In this document: positions 11,330-23,910 of the stretch, one piece after another | How positions within the stretch are numbered: the first letter of the stretch is position 1 | Layout: each line of letters starts with the position of its first letter | Assembly (NCBI GenBank): GCA_016801845.1 | Contig: CM028918.1 | Span: 14,435,001-14,499,000, forward strand | Reading direction: 5' to 3' | DNA: 64,000 nt | Origin: Polydactylus sextarius | Taxonomy: Eukaryota > Chordata > Actinopteri > Polynemidae | The notes under the pieces: generated by a model | The model's input: the letters and a program-made list of their open reading frames with translations, nothing else | Told to the model about the DNA's origin: nothing | Databases searched by the model: none | Translations under genes and position numbers: made by a program

Positions 11330-12000
11330 GAATATTTGAGCCAAATATGACCAGATTACTTAATGGGATATTAAGATACTGACATATTATGTTTGCTTTG
11401 AGATGGGTGGACCGTCATGACTGCTGCTGGCATGAAAGCATAAAAATGATGTTAGAGAGAATAATCCTCAAACTCTGCACACATGGTAGTACTTCTTTAA
11501 AGCACATTAGTACTTTGAAAGCATGATGGTAGTTTATGGCATTGTTGGTATGTAACCTTAAAGACAATGCTAACAATTTGATGTTTAGCAGGCATAACAT
11601 TAGAATAATTACATTTGCTAATTACTACATCTGAGGTTGATGAAAAGTTTTGCAGTTATTTAGTTATAAATTAAAGTACTGGTCAAATGAACCTTTTGAT
11701 GATGATGACAGGTGAAAAATAAAAGTATCAGAGTTATCAGAGGTACTTCAGTGAATGTTGAGTGGGTATTTAGATGTGTTTATCAAACCTCACTGTAATC
11801 CATCAAATAGCCATTGAGGTATTTTAATCAAATGCACAGAGGTGAAGCTCCGTTGGTGACGATAAAGTAAAAGTCAGGGGATTGTCAAAGTCATTATATA
11901 GCCTTGTGTGGGTACCATGATTATCTGTGCAAGTTTCAGTTGAGCTATTTCACCATATAAGTGGAAGCTTTGACTTGGTAATGAGACCAGATAATAAATG
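11330..12000 (+). repeat. Fish interspersed repeat, family C
   Basis: The ordered phrases are GAGATGGGTGGACCGTCATG, TGCTAACAATTTGATGTTTA, ATTTGCTAATTACTACATCT, GAGGTTGATGAAAAGTTTTG, TAATCCATCAAATAGCCATT and AAGTCAGGGGATTGTCAAAG. They match a common percomorph repeat I know for its gctaacatttgctaattagc, caatccatccaatagttgttgag and aaaagtcaggggatcaccaaag blocks. The last two blocks recur within it (two TTCAGTGA/CATCAAATAG-like sections), so the repeat is internally duplicated, as is usual for that family. Non-coding. Confidence 0.55.
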
Positions 12001-14380
12001 ACAGGAGCTTTAAACTCAATAGAATTCATCTAATAATTACTGAGATTGTGTGGTTGCCTGGTTGAAATGATGGACTAACTCCTGAAATGTTTTTCCAAAC
12101 ATTAAACCAGGAAAATATATCAAGGTCTCAGTTACTGATCTGATCTACATACTTTACTGTGAAAAATAAACACATTGAAAATTGAATAAACTACTTCAGA
12201 CATTGTTGACTTGAATTCTCCTTTAGACGAAAGATTTCTGTGAAAAACAGTTTGGAAAGGACGTATCAGTTTACGCCTATTGTCTATTGACAGCAGAGTC
12301 TGGTCTGGCAATATTTCCATCCTGCGGCACTTAATGATGCTTTTGAATGAAAACTGTCAAGTCCTTGCAGCAATTTTGAGTCAGACATACAAATAATGAT
12401 AACAGTTATTCCACTGTAGAGGCCACTGAGATTTAAATAAAATTTATCAACATGCTAGGGGAAGTAAATAACCAATAAAAACAAGCTATATATTGAGAGG
12501 AGAAAAGGTCTGATTGTGAGAGCGAGGGAAAGGAGGTTAAAAGGTGAGGATTGGAGAAGGCGATAGCTCTGTCTGGATGTCTTTCTCTCACCATCCAACA
12601 CCCCCATCTCTGTCTTATTTTAGCCTTCTTCTATCCTGCAGGCTTTCCATGTCTCGCTTCCACACTCACTTTCCCTGTCTTTCCCCGTGATGCACGATAG
12701 CCTCTGAAGTTCATTTATTCGGATCCTTCTTTCTCCTCTCTCTCTCTCTCCGATTGACTCGGCTGTCTCTAGTCAGATACCTAACAGGCTTTCTAAGAGT
12801 TCCCTGAATGCGCAGGTACCACTTTTATGTCCTGAGACAGAGATGAGAAGACAGACAAAAGGAGAAGCTGATGCCTTGCGGGAGTTTCCGAATGTTGCTC
12901 AGCAGCAGAGTGTCGAGGATGTGTGTTGAGAGAAGTGTCTCGAAAAAGCCACGCTGAAATCACAAATTGGTATATGTGTATTTAGAGCACATACGGCATG
13001 AAACCTATTATTTTGGGCTGTTCTTGGGACTGTTCTTGGACCAGGTTGATCAAATTTAAATTTCATCATTTGGAAGATTCTTCCCGTGAGATCACAAGCT
13101 AAATTTAACTTTCCATTCTCAAAACTGTCAACCATGCGGCCGTGTTGGAGGATGTCCGACCTTGAATCTCATCAGTTGCTGTCTTTGCTGTCTCTGTTTA
13201 CCTGTTGACATCACACCCTGTCTCCAGTATCCCGTTTCTTAATTCAGAACTATTACGTGATTGATGTTTTAAAAGCTGGAGCAGCTCATTGCGTTGCATA
13301 TATTCATTCTCTGTGATGGAGCACAAGGGTTTGTATTTCCTGCTTGATTTGTATGTAGGGGCTCTAATGGACTCAATGATATGTGTGTGTGAGTGTGTGT
13401 ATCTGTGTGTGTGTTTGTAAATCTATATGTAGCTGATTTAGAAATGCCTCCGGTAGCTAATACAGTAGCTAATGGCTGAAATAATGATTGTTGAAAATGG
13501 AACTGCCGATTCCTGCTCTTGTGTGAGGAAAGGATAAATACTTTTGCTGTTTTAATACTATAGTACGCAAGTCATTCATCATGGCTTGATGAGTGTTTCA
13601 TGTATAAATACGCCACATTTATTCCAATTCATCTATAACATACACTATGGACTCTTTCTGTATAATCAAGAGGCCATAACCTTAGAATAAATATTGCAGG
13701 AGTGAGTGACGTTAGTGAACAGCTCTGTCCTTCAGTTAGGTGTGGGCAGACCATGATCAATACTACTGATATAGAAGCTTGTTTCCACTATCCATACTAA
13801 TGTCAATAGCACTGATGGCAAAGAAAAATGGATGTGTCTTTTGTTTCTGAGTCTTAGACATTCCTGGTGCACATGCATCAAGCTTTCGTCTGTTAGTTAC
13901 ATTACAAGCTGTCTTTTGCTTTAACATACTTGCGACAAAAGAAATGCTTAATAGCAAATAGATTGAAGGTAATAGCTGTCCATGAATGATCAATTTAGCT
14001 TGTTAATGACTGTTCTTCCTGCTGACATCATATTTATAATCATTCTGGCCCTGGTAATACAAGGTGGTAGACATAAAAGCCACCTCTACTTTTATTATCT
14101 ATAGTTATGTGTCTGCAAAGTTGAACAAACTAGTCAAATAGTCAGCATTATGTACATAAAGCAGCATTATGTATCTTTCATATTATTTCATATTATAAAA
14201 CAATAAATTAAGAGGACATAGTCTACCCCATCTTCCTGTGACCTTGTCTTTATTTGTATAAATATATTGTTTGCCAGCAGCTTTCTCAGTGATGTTGGGA
14301 TCTACTGCCGGTGATGATCCAGGCTGTATATACCAAGGTGAGCCTGGTGTCCTCAAATAAGAAAAAACAGATAGACAAGA

Positions 14381-14403
14381 ACAACAACAACAACAACAAC
14401 AAA
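14381..14403. repeat. (CAA)n microsatellite
   Basis: About seven CAA units followed by an A-rich tail. Confidence 0.9.
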
Positions 14404-15854
14404 GAAAAACAGGGGAAAACAAACAAGAGCAACAACACTGAATATTTCTAGAAGCACCTGACACAATGGAAACTGAAAGTGACTCATGTATGACTTGCAT
14501 ACTGTTAGTTACGGTTTATTTTTGCTAGTTTGTTCTGTCAAGTTGAACTTTTGAACTTGTAGTTCACTGGCACTTTATAGTGATTGCGACATGTTTCATC
14601 TGATAATTCATTATTTAATATACAGGAAATCTTATAAATATTTTTCTTTTAAGAAAGTGGAGACTTTTTTTAGTAATTATAATTATAATATAAATTATAT
14701 AATTTTTTGTGATATATTATGCATATTCTTATTTTCTATACTGTCTGACAAGTCTGTCTGACATTCATGGCTCTTGAAAATGAGACTGTCAATTTCAGAA
14801 TTTTTGAATAAACATTGTGTTATATGTGTATATGGAAAAATAACTTTCAGATCAACATTATAAGAATACATCATACATATCACCATATGCTGAGCAGAAA
14901 TAGGATCGACACATTTTTACTTAGAGGTGATTTGCAATGTAGAAATATTCTTCCTGTCACTTTTCCTCTTCAGTGTTGGTTTTTAGAGTTTTCTCTGGGA
15001 GAATGGCTCTTGGCTGATGATCCTGCACATTGTTTCAACTCGCTGAGAGGTTTTTTCTCATCGTGTGAAAAGATTTATTCAGCTGTGGTATTGTACTGTA
15101 TTTCAATTCCACCTGGACGAATACACGGCTCTCACTCATTCGATGTTCCAATTCCCCCTTTTTTGACTTTTACATTGGGTGGACACATAAAAGAAGGAGG
15201 TTGAGATGGAGGAGAAAAGAAAAGGTGAGATTAGAGTCATAGATGAGTGTAAAGGAATCAAGAAACCACAGAAATCTGATTCAAGGTGTCAGAGGGTGAC
15301 AAGTAGATGGTTTATTAAAGACAAACAACTGAAGAGGCTGAGTTGATACAAGCCAGAACCTCTATATCAAGTAATAAGTTGATTATGAATAAACATAAAA
15401 TGACCACAAGCAAAGACAAAAATGAAAAAGGCCATTGTTATTGTTATTTGACTACCTGTCATTACACCGAATGAGCAATGTACCTGGTAATGATCTGCAG
15501 TTTTTTATTCTGACTCTTTGTACGTTTTACCAATGTGCTCCTTGATCCTGTTCTGTAAACTGCACTTCAGCCCGGCCGCTGGTCTCAGCCTGGTTGATAA
15601 ACCATTCTCTGCTTTAGCATATGTGAGCTCCAACATGGCCAGCGTCCATGGACCTGTATCGACCCACCACATGCAATCGACCCCCAGCCACAGTAATGGA
15701 AGTATGTGTGTGTGTGTGGGAGGGAAAAGGCAGAAAGTAGTCACCTTCGCTGCAGCCAAGAGCATAAAAAAACAGCCGTCTAGCTAATGGCACTCCAATT
15801 AATGCACTGATGCTGTAGTCTGAGTTTGTGCTCAGAGCCTGTTTATTAAATATT

Positions 15855-15881
<27 letters not shown>
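15855..15881. repeat. (TG)13 microsatellite
   Basis: Uninterrupted TG run of 27 bp. Confidence 0.95.
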
Positions 15882-15885
<4 letters not shown>

Positions 15886-16476
15886 CTCTTTGCTGAGGCC
15901 AGTATATTTGTGACAGAAGGAGGTTATTATTATTATTATAAGCAAGGAGCAGCAGAGAGATGGAGTGAAAGCAGAAAATAAGAAATGAGAGGCAAGGAAA
16001 ATGGCTAAATGGGTGTAAACAGCTTTTAGGCCTTACCCCCCCCCCTTGACTTGGTCACAGAAATTCCAACTGAAGCTGTAACTTTAAAAGAGAAATTGCC
16101 TGCTTTTCAGCATGAATATAGCAAATTGATGTAGTAATAGCCTAGGCATACAAATTGTCCAAATATAGCTGTTTATAAGAGAAAGAGGAAGTCATAGCAT
16201 ACAAAAGTTCTAGGTGAGTGCTGTGGTTTTGTTTATTACCGTTCATTTTACTCTCATTTTGGTTTTCAGGGTTCTCTAGTTCTTATTTGAACAGGAGAGA
16301 GAAGATGCACTCATATGAAAAATAAAGGTCTTGGCTCTTGTACCTTGTCACTTCCACTACAGCCCCATAATGAGAAAGAACATGACATAGAGAGGCAGTG
16401 CAACTAAAAGGTAGAGGCACCTCATGAATATTACACCGCGACATGGACAAATCACTTCCCAGCTAACGGCACATGT

Positions 16477-16496
16477 GGGGGGGTGGGGTGGTGGGG
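16477..16496 (+). other. G-quadruplex-capable G-rich block
   Basis: The G runs are 7, 4, 2 and 4 long (16477-16483, 16485-16488, 16490-16491, 16493-16496) with single T spacers. The seven-G run can split into two tracts, giving four tracts of three or more. The structure is inferred from the pattern only. Confidence 0.5.
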
Positions 16497-16565
16497 TTGT
16501 TGAGCTACACTAGACAGGTTTGGGCATAGTGACTCTAATTAAATGTAAATCAAATTGTGGTGAAC

Positions 16566-16702
16566 CTCCGACATTTTGGAAAATGTACATTATTTCTTAG
16601 AGTTACACTTTGCGTACAACTCTCCCACTGATCCTCTGTATTGATCCTCTCATCTAACGCTCAGCAAGGAAATGAAGTGTATTTTCCTAAAATGTCAAAC
16701 TT
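16566..16702. mobile_element. Short inverted-repeat element, family D copy 1
   Basis: The left end reads CGACATTTTGGAAAATGTAC (from 16569). The right end read on the opposite strand is TTTGACATTTTAGGAAAATA, so the termini are inverted repeats. Inside the right end is CTCATCTAACGCTCAGCAAG, matching the ctcatctaactctcggcaag block of a widespread fish repeat that ends in inverted repeats (aaatgtcgaac). Only about 137 bp remain, so most of the interior is missing. Fragments of the same family are at 62660-62790 and 63636-63775. Confidence 0.55.
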
Positions 16703-19149
16703 TTCCTGTGTGTGTAACGATTTTATAGTCGTGGTCCAGAATAAAAGAAGGCGTCACTGCAGCTCATTGCTTATGTAGCTGAAGGTGTTGCCTATGTCTT
16801 TTCTCATGTGTATCACACTTGCAGACATATCAATACATGTTTTCCCTTTGTTCATTTTGCAGTAGCCTGGTGTGAGTAACCCTTATATGATCGGTGACTG
16901 ATCGACCACTTTTTCAGGATTACACTAAACAGAAACAAACAGATGATTGTACACATTCTACCTCATTATATCGGAATTGTTCATATTTTGTAAAGCTGTT
17001 AATTATTTCCTTGGTTTGTTGAGAATAACTTCTTGTCTTAAAGGGGCCCATTTCACTAAATTTGCAAATGTGCAAACTGTGATTTGCAACACTAGTTCAA
17101 TTTCTTCTTGCTTGTTTTGAGCAGGCCTGTTGGGCGCGCAAATTTGTGACAATTGAGAAACAAAATAGATAGTTACAAATAGATTACCTTCATTTTCTAT
17201 ATGATATAGATGACATAAAAATACCAATTCTGACCCATTTGTACAACGTTTATATTAAATGAAATTTGAAATTCAGCTACATATTTTAATGCATAATTGA
17301 CACTGATTGCTACAATTGGCTACACTTTAAATTATTTTGCAGCATAGACCACAAAGGTTATAGATAACCAGCATATTATTATCTAAATTATTTACTTAAG
17401 TAATTACTGTGTTTTTAAAATGTCAATAAATATTAGAGCTGTAGACCTTAAGTCACATTGTTGTTAATTTCTTTTATTTCATTTTCAGTTTAATTTACTA
17501 CGCTTTTATTTGTTTGAATTGTAAATGTTTGAATCTTTGAATCTCCCTATTTAATCTTTTACAAGTTTAAACCCCTGTTTTGAAATGTTTTAGCATTTTA
17601 ATCAAGACTGTTATTGCTGTATCCTCCATCACTATATTATATCCTAACATTCAAATAGAACATGTCTAATTTCATTAGAACTAAATAAAAAGCCATAGTC
17701 CCATAATTACTGAAGTCAGAATGGTCTAAAGCAATGATTGTGTTTTCTTATGTTAGGTCTTTTTAAGCCCTCTTCTTAAACGATCAAGACATTTCTATAT
17801 ATTCCATCATGTAAGTTCTCTGTCAAGCAGATTGATTCAGTTTTACCTCAGAAGGTTTTAGATTTCGAGAATTTGCAGTTTGTTGCATTTGATTCAGGGT
17901 CAAACAGCCTAAAGTAAAGATTCTGCCTTGAAGCATGTATCCTCTGTAGACATCACTAGACCATTACGTCCAATCAGACGAGTGGCAATGCTGAACCAGT
18001 GAACAGCAGTGAGTCAGGCCCCATTTAGTGTAATGAATATCTACACCATATCTGAGCCCTGCAGACTGATCCCCCAGCCCTGAAACTAATTGCTGGATGT
18101 TGATTTTCGTTGTCTGGAGTGAGTTAACAGGAAATCGAACTGATGAGGTGGCAGTTCGTTAAGAGATATCAATAGTGATTTCGTTTGCATGGTAACTAAT
18201 GAGGCGAAGCTTTGGGCTCTTTGTTACTGGATAAGTGGAGGCTGACAAGAAGACATATAACCTACAAGCGAGAATAGAAAATAACACAGCTTCTGTTATT
18301 TACAACAAAGAGTGGGACTCACACTATGTAATTGGATGTAATAGTTCTTGAACAACTTACCCAGGCTGATACATGAAAAGACAGATATAACAATGTGTCA
18401 TATGTCTTCTTAGAAAAGTTGTAATTGTTGAAAAAATGCTGGAGATTATGAAAACTTAAAAAATAGAAAATGTCCTGTATAATAGGAAATTACTTCTGGT
18501 TCTTAATTCTGCATGTTCTCCCTGCCTAAGTAATCATCAGCAATAATATTCAATAATAATGCAATAATAACCTCTTCTTATGGAAAATCATAATCTCTGT
18601 GAAAAATATCGTGGTTTACATATTGTCTTGATAAGCCAAAAAACAAAAAAACAAAAAACAAAAACAAAAAAAAACAAAAAAACAAACAAACAAACAAAAA
18701 AACAACCTGAAAGCACAAACTCTTCAAACAGCAGTAGCATCTTCACACTTCAGACCAAATCTTCTTTGACAGGGAAAAAAGTTTTATTACGTCTTGTTTC
18801 TGCAGCTTCGCTGTCAAAACTTTGTTTTTTCCTTTACTATTGCAGCCCCATATAAGGGATGCTCAGAGGAAACAAGAAAACAAGCTTCTTCTTTTTTTTG
18901 GCCACCATCTTAGGAAAAGGATGCATCTTTTCGTTTAATCTTAAATTGATAAAAGACATAAATACGATTTCAACAAAACACTGGATCTGAGGTGGGACCA
19001 CACAAACAGGCATTACCTTTTCTACTTCTATTTGTGCCAATGTGTCAGTCAAAAACCACACTGACGTAACTTAAGCAGCCTGTTCGTTCTCTTAACTGTG
19101 CTGACTGTTAACTCCCATTGGCTTTAACAGAACCTCTACTGTTTTAGCT
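16703..19149. other. Non-coding, AT-rich stretch
   Basis: Nothing gene-like is supported. The main landmark is the A-rich simple repeat at 18637-18705. Short frames near 17003-17227 and 18837-19061 lack any coding support. Confidence 0.5.
18637..18705. repeat. (CAAA)n-type A-rich simple repeat
   Basis: This 69-bp tract consists almost only of A and C with units CAAA to CAAAAAAA. It could be an aged poly(A) tail, but no element body is recognisable upstream on the plus strand. Confidence 0.85.
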
Positions 19150-20005
19150 GCAGTGAACATGTTTACAATGATTTTTTAGACTTCAGGACTTCAAGACTTT
19201 TACTGCTCTGAACACATTGCGAACCTGGTGTTCTTGGAGGGTGAGTGTGTGTGTGGACTGAGCTCAGAAGAGGCTATGGGCATGGCGATGTGCATGATAA
19301 GGGTGTCTACAATTCTCTCAAAGTGGGCAAAGAAGTGGTTTAGTTCCTCTGCTAATGAGATCAATGTTTTCTGTATTTGACCCGCTGCCTTTGTAATGTG
19401 TTTCGGGCCCTCCCATACCTTTCTGGGGTTGTTGTCTGAGAGGTGATCTGATAGCTTATTTGTATAGCCCAGTTTTGCTTCTTTGATACATTTTTTGAGG
19501 GCTGCTCTTGCTCTGCTGTACAAGTCCTGGTCCCCAGATTTGTATGCAGAATTACGTGCCTTTAACAGTGCCTGAACCTTACCCGTCATCCAGGGTTTGC
19601 GGTTCGAGTAGACCTGGACCTGCTTTTCTGTGGTGACAGTGTCCATCCAATGCGTGATGTAACCCAACACTGCATCTGTGTGAGTCTCTAGGTCGTCATG
19701 TTCGAAGACACTCCACTCTGTGAGGGCAAAACAGTCCTGCAGATGAGCCAGAGCTTCATCAGACAAGGTGTTGATGGTTCTGGTGGTGGGCTTTGTCCTT
19801 TTCTTAAGTGGTGTGTATGCTGGGACAATGAGCAGGGAGAGGTGATCAGACATACCCAAGTGGGGAGGGGGAACAGATCTGTGGCCTTGCTTGATATTTG
19901 TGTAAACATGGTCCAATGTGTTGTTCCCTCTCATGCAGCATTTCACATGCTGAACAAATATAGGCAGCACAGCTCTTAAGCATGCTTTATTGACTTTAAC
20001 TGACT
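19150..20005 (-). mobile_element. LINE ORF2 fragment (endonuclease end to RT linker)
   Basis: This is a truncated non-LTR retrotransposon on the minus strand. A 256-codon open frame (19970 down to 19200) begins inside the endonuclease domain. NNTLDHVYTNIK (near residue 16) and HLGMSDHLSLLIVP (near residue 37) are its C-terminal motifs, with the SDH catalytic motif present. The linker follows, with KKRTKPTTRT, RKPWMTGKVQALLKARNSAY and DNNPRKVWEGPKHIT. Homology continues beyond both ends of the frame. Upstream, KACLRAVLPIF precedes it to about 20005. Downstream, after a frameshift near 19225, HQVRNVFRAVKVLK is readable to about 19160. This should lead into the reverse transcriptase, which is absent, so the copy is dead. 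Fish proteins of this type belong to the jockey/CR1/L2 group; the exact clade is uncertain. Confidence 0.88.
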
Positions 20006-23000
20006 TTCATTACTTGCTACTTCTCAGTGCTATGCTAGTAGAGACTGCATATAAATATGGATGTAAGGAATTTGTCAATGACTACGCTCACAATGGACCA
20101 AAAGCATGACCCTGGAATTTTGCAGTAAAATCCCAGAGATGTGACATTGTGTCAGTGCTTTGCTTTTTCTCCTTTACACTGGCAAAAGTTTGGAACATTA
20201 TCTTAAAATTAGCTTAAAAATGGAGTCTGCTAACATCAACAAACAACCAGCAGACTTGTAGCACAGCTCATTCCAGTGTAAAGAACACAGAGGCACTTGT
20301 CTGGATAAACGTAAACCAGACCAACAACTGGGGTTAACTAGGGTCAACACTAGCTGTTAACAATAATAATAATAATAATAAAAAAACATTTAGTCTTGCA
20401 TAGCCAAACCTCCACACTTTAAATTTTGTTAGCCCCTTGCTAGCAGTTGAGAGTTGAACATAATCTAAAATATAGATTATAATAAAACTGTCTAACTGTC
20501 TAACCGCTGTCTAACATTAGTAACCTAATCAACAAGATGCCTGTAAGTCACATTCCGTTTTGTGTTGCCAACTGGCCATCAAAACTGCTGGGAAAAATTG
20601 TACTGGACTGCTACACCACTGGGCCAGTGCACCATAAAACAAAGACATAATGTTTTTACCATCCCTGTTAGTCTCTTCACTGGCCCTCTCTGTGCTTGTC
20701 ATTTAGGGTGCTGCATGCATTTTCCAGCAGAAAAGTTGACAGTGACAGGCCTCTGCCAATAGATGTTCCTTCTACACACTCTCCATTTACCTGCCACCAG
20801 TCACCAGTCTTGAATCCCAATCAATTCTGTTCAAAACTATATACATTGCAGCAACAACGAGGTTGAAGTTTTTATCTAATCCTAACCTTGTGTCACTATT
20901 TTGGACAATGACCAAAGTGCTCACTTGTGCCTTCCTACAACAGATAAAATCACTGCTACTGTTCAGTTTGTGAACTTCCTAATGCAGAGACCAGCTGTCC
21001 CGCCCTGTCCTCCTGAGTTTTACATCACGATGGTATCAGACAGGCGTGCATTGGGATAGTGTGAACGCTTCCTCACGTTGCAGAGATGTAACTGACAGCA
21101 GGACAGCCCTATAGTACCTAGAAAATCCCTGGAAACAGCCAAGAGCACTCAACTGCTGTTTTATTTACGTGGCCAGCCTTCATGCCATAATATTAACCAG
21201 CCTTCGTGTTGAATTAGGGACAAAGGGTCGGGGCTGCTTGTCCCCGTTGCCACAAATATCTCGCTATACATAGACAAAGTCAGCTGAGGTAAATAGATGT
21301 GGAGTTTACAATGTTTTCTATTTTTCTGTTCTCACCTTTCTGTTTTCTGTATCATCTCTTTCAAACCAACAAGCTGCTCTTCAGAAAAACTATCTGATAT
21401 ATGAAAGAACATATTTCAAGGCACATATACACAATCATATTCTTTAAAACAAAGAATTGTCCAAAGAAAATGAATGGTTTACAAATCAATTTATTTGGTC
21501 ATATTGACACATTTTACATTAATACAGATAATTTAAAAGCACCCCCCGTTTTTTTTTCTTTTTCTTGCCACAGTAAGATAGTAGACTTCTACGTCCAGTG
21601 AAAGACTGATATACAAAACAAAGAACTAATTAAGCACCAAAATATGAAATAAATCCTTTTCTTGTCTTTTCCCTCTCATCTAGTGTTATTTGTGTTTATT
21701 CTAAAACCCATATTAGAGAAAAGAGATTAGAGAAAAATAGATTATTATTAAAAAGAGAATGAAAAGATTAGACAGTTTCACACAGATGTAGTTGGAAGTG
21801 GATAAATTGAGATGTACAGTGACTAAGACACCAGAGAGAGAGAGAGAAACAATTTGTGTGAGTAAGAGTGCATATTAAAGATATAGAGACAAAGAGCTTC
21901 AGTGGGATCTTTAGTGCTGCTGATTAAACTGTCATGTCCCAGTCCTTGGTCCTCGTCATGTGAAAGGATTCAGGATCTGGCCTTGTTGGATTTGACTGTG
22001 TGTCACTAGAATAAATCATTGTGTTGAAGAGCTGACAGATGGTGACAGTAACAGAGGCATTTTGGTTTGGAGTATATCTGAAGGGCAAAACATCCAGATA
22101 AAGTTGTTAGTGCCAGGAGCAATTTTATTTGAAACTGTGGTTGTCAGCAGCGTCTTTACAGCCGGGCTGTCTGAATGACTGAAAGCCCACAGCCAGCTCA
22201 GGGGAAGAAGCTGTTCCGGATACATGCTTCACGATGTAAAGATGTCCTCCACACAATGCGCTACATAAATAACAACATGAACTATTTCCCTCATGGGTGT
22301 TAATCATGGCCTTTACCCTCGGCTTGAAGTAGAAAGAAGTGCCCTGACCACAGAAAGTGACAACGGAGCAGCTGAGACTCTTCATTTCCCCCAAACACTG
22401 CTTGAAATTTTTCTCAGATCACACCTACCATTCATTTACACTGGAGATAAGACACTATGAATATTTCATAATCTTAATTTCAGTCATCCTAAAAGAAAAA
22501 CTGACTTCTAGAGTTGAGTTAAGTCACTACCGAGTCTTTATGAAATGATGCTTGTTAAGGTTGCTCCAGGCAGACAGTTTGAGTATCATCGGATTAGCTG
22601 GTGTGTCAGCTGACCTCGTGTAATTGCCCTCTCATACTGGGGCAGTCTGTTTAAGCTGTCAGATTCACTGCTAACTCTCTGCTGTTGCTGCCAGTTCATT
22701 CAAACCCAGCATCCATCTGTAAGCTCTGTTTCTTTGTGGCCCTCCATCGGGACACTGAATTGATTTCCTCTTGCTTTTTACCTCCTTCTTCCTTCAGCTG
22801 AAAGAAAAACACGACATGACAAAACTGTCCAACAAATCATCATACCTAAATTGGTCGGTGTCAGTCACGATTTAGGATTTTGTTACTTTTATTCAATTAT
22901 GGCAACATTACTGGGTTAAACAAAACTAATGAAATCAAGCTTTCAAAACGACACATTTCAATTTAATCACTAAAATGAGTCAAGGATGAAGTGAAACTGA

Positions 23001-23709
23001 GCAAATTTTCATGTTAAATTGATAATAAATTTCATATATTTTGGCATCATTGACCAACATCAACTCAAATCATCTCATTCTTGGCAGGAAGAGCTTCAAA
23101 ATCTAAAGTAGAGAACATAGCCTTAGCTATGTAGTTTTGTTGTGGTATCCACTTCTATTTAACTCCACTCTGTTGGTCCAACATGTTTTGGGTTATGTAC
23201 AGTTGCAAGATAGATGTCCATGGTTAAACTGTATGGACTTATTATCCTGTTATCTGACAATTAGTAAGACTGCAAGATCAGAGATCTTTCATTTCCTTTT
23301 CAACAAGCTTTTATTGAATGAAATGATGAGGACCATGAGAACAAGATACCACAGGGAAGTAAACGGCACAACCAAAATATAAAACAGCTCAGCATGTGGT
23401 TCAAATATAAAAGCAAAGACAGATGAATTTTGTTTTGCCAGCTCCTTTTTTTTTAGATGGTATAACCACCAAATTGCCCTCAAAACCAAAACATATGTTG
23501 TAGTTCATAACTGAAAGGGAAATGGATTCTCTCTCTTGATTACTGCATTTTCAGTAACTTTCAATGATGTGTAGCCTCAAACCATGTAAACTGCCTATAA
23601 CAGAAGTGACTACCACAGAGTCTAAACCAGCTAATCTAAATACACATCATTGCAAACTGAGGCCATCTTAGCTTGTTAACTACAAAACATTAAACTACTG
23701 AATGATTTC
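20006..23709. other. Long non-coding stretch
   Basis: No gene or clear element is called. There is an AAT run at 20362-20381 and an AG run at 21833-21847. A block at about 22080-22400 has open frames on the minus strand (89 codons) and higher complexity than its surroundings, but I find no domain, splice pair or known repeat in it. Confidence 0.5.
20362..20381. repeat. (AAT)n microsatellite
   Basis: Six to seven AAT units followed by an A run. Confidence 0.9.
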
Positions 23710-23758
23710 AGTCCAACTTTCTAAATGTTTATATTTTAAACATTTAGAAAGTTGGACT
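23710..23758. repeat. Perfect hairpin, 22-bp arms and 5-base loop
   Basis: The left arm is 23710-23731 (AGTCCAACTTTCTAAATGTT and two more bases). The right arm is 23737-23758 (begins TAAACATTTAGAAAGTTGGA). They are exact reverse complements, separated only by TATTT. Outside position 23710/23758 pairing stops at once. I see no transposon ends or target duplication around it. Confidence 0.97.
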
Positions 23759-23889
23759 ACCTTCAAAATGTTACCAGCCAGGACAATCAGTTCATCAACC
23801 ATTTTGACCCATTTAAATACTGTCCTTGAGTACATTGACTCCACCATCACCCAGATGATTTATTTTTCTTTAATAAAAACTAGTTGGTC

Positions 23890-23910
23890 TTTCTCTCTCT
23901 CTCTCTCTCT
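23890..23910. repeat. (TC)n microsatellite
   Basis: Nine to ten TC units followed by a less regular CT-rich tract. Confidence 0.9.

Larger units (their letters stand above)
12001..16565. other. Long non-coding stretch with simple repeats
   Basis: No gene is supported. Simple sequence includes a TC run (12734-12750), a CAA run (14381-14403), a TTA run (15924-15939), a GT microsatellite (15855-15881), a 10-base C run near 16038 and a G-rich block at 16477-16496. An AT-rich patch with short palindromes lies at 14674-14705. A 129-codon plus-strand frame at 14815-15204 starts at an ATG but shows no recognisable domain, and its codons look like the surrounding sequence. Confidence 0.5.

Noticed and set aside
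14815..15204. 129-codon plus-strand frame, one of the longest outside repeats
   Set aside because: No domain, AT-rich codons like the flanks, and no splice or promoter signals.
22016..22394. Minus-strand frames that contain a LINE-like GAACAGCTTCTTCCCC phrase
   Set aside because: Only this short phrase resembles the 3' part of fish LINEs, and the surrounding sequence does not follow.
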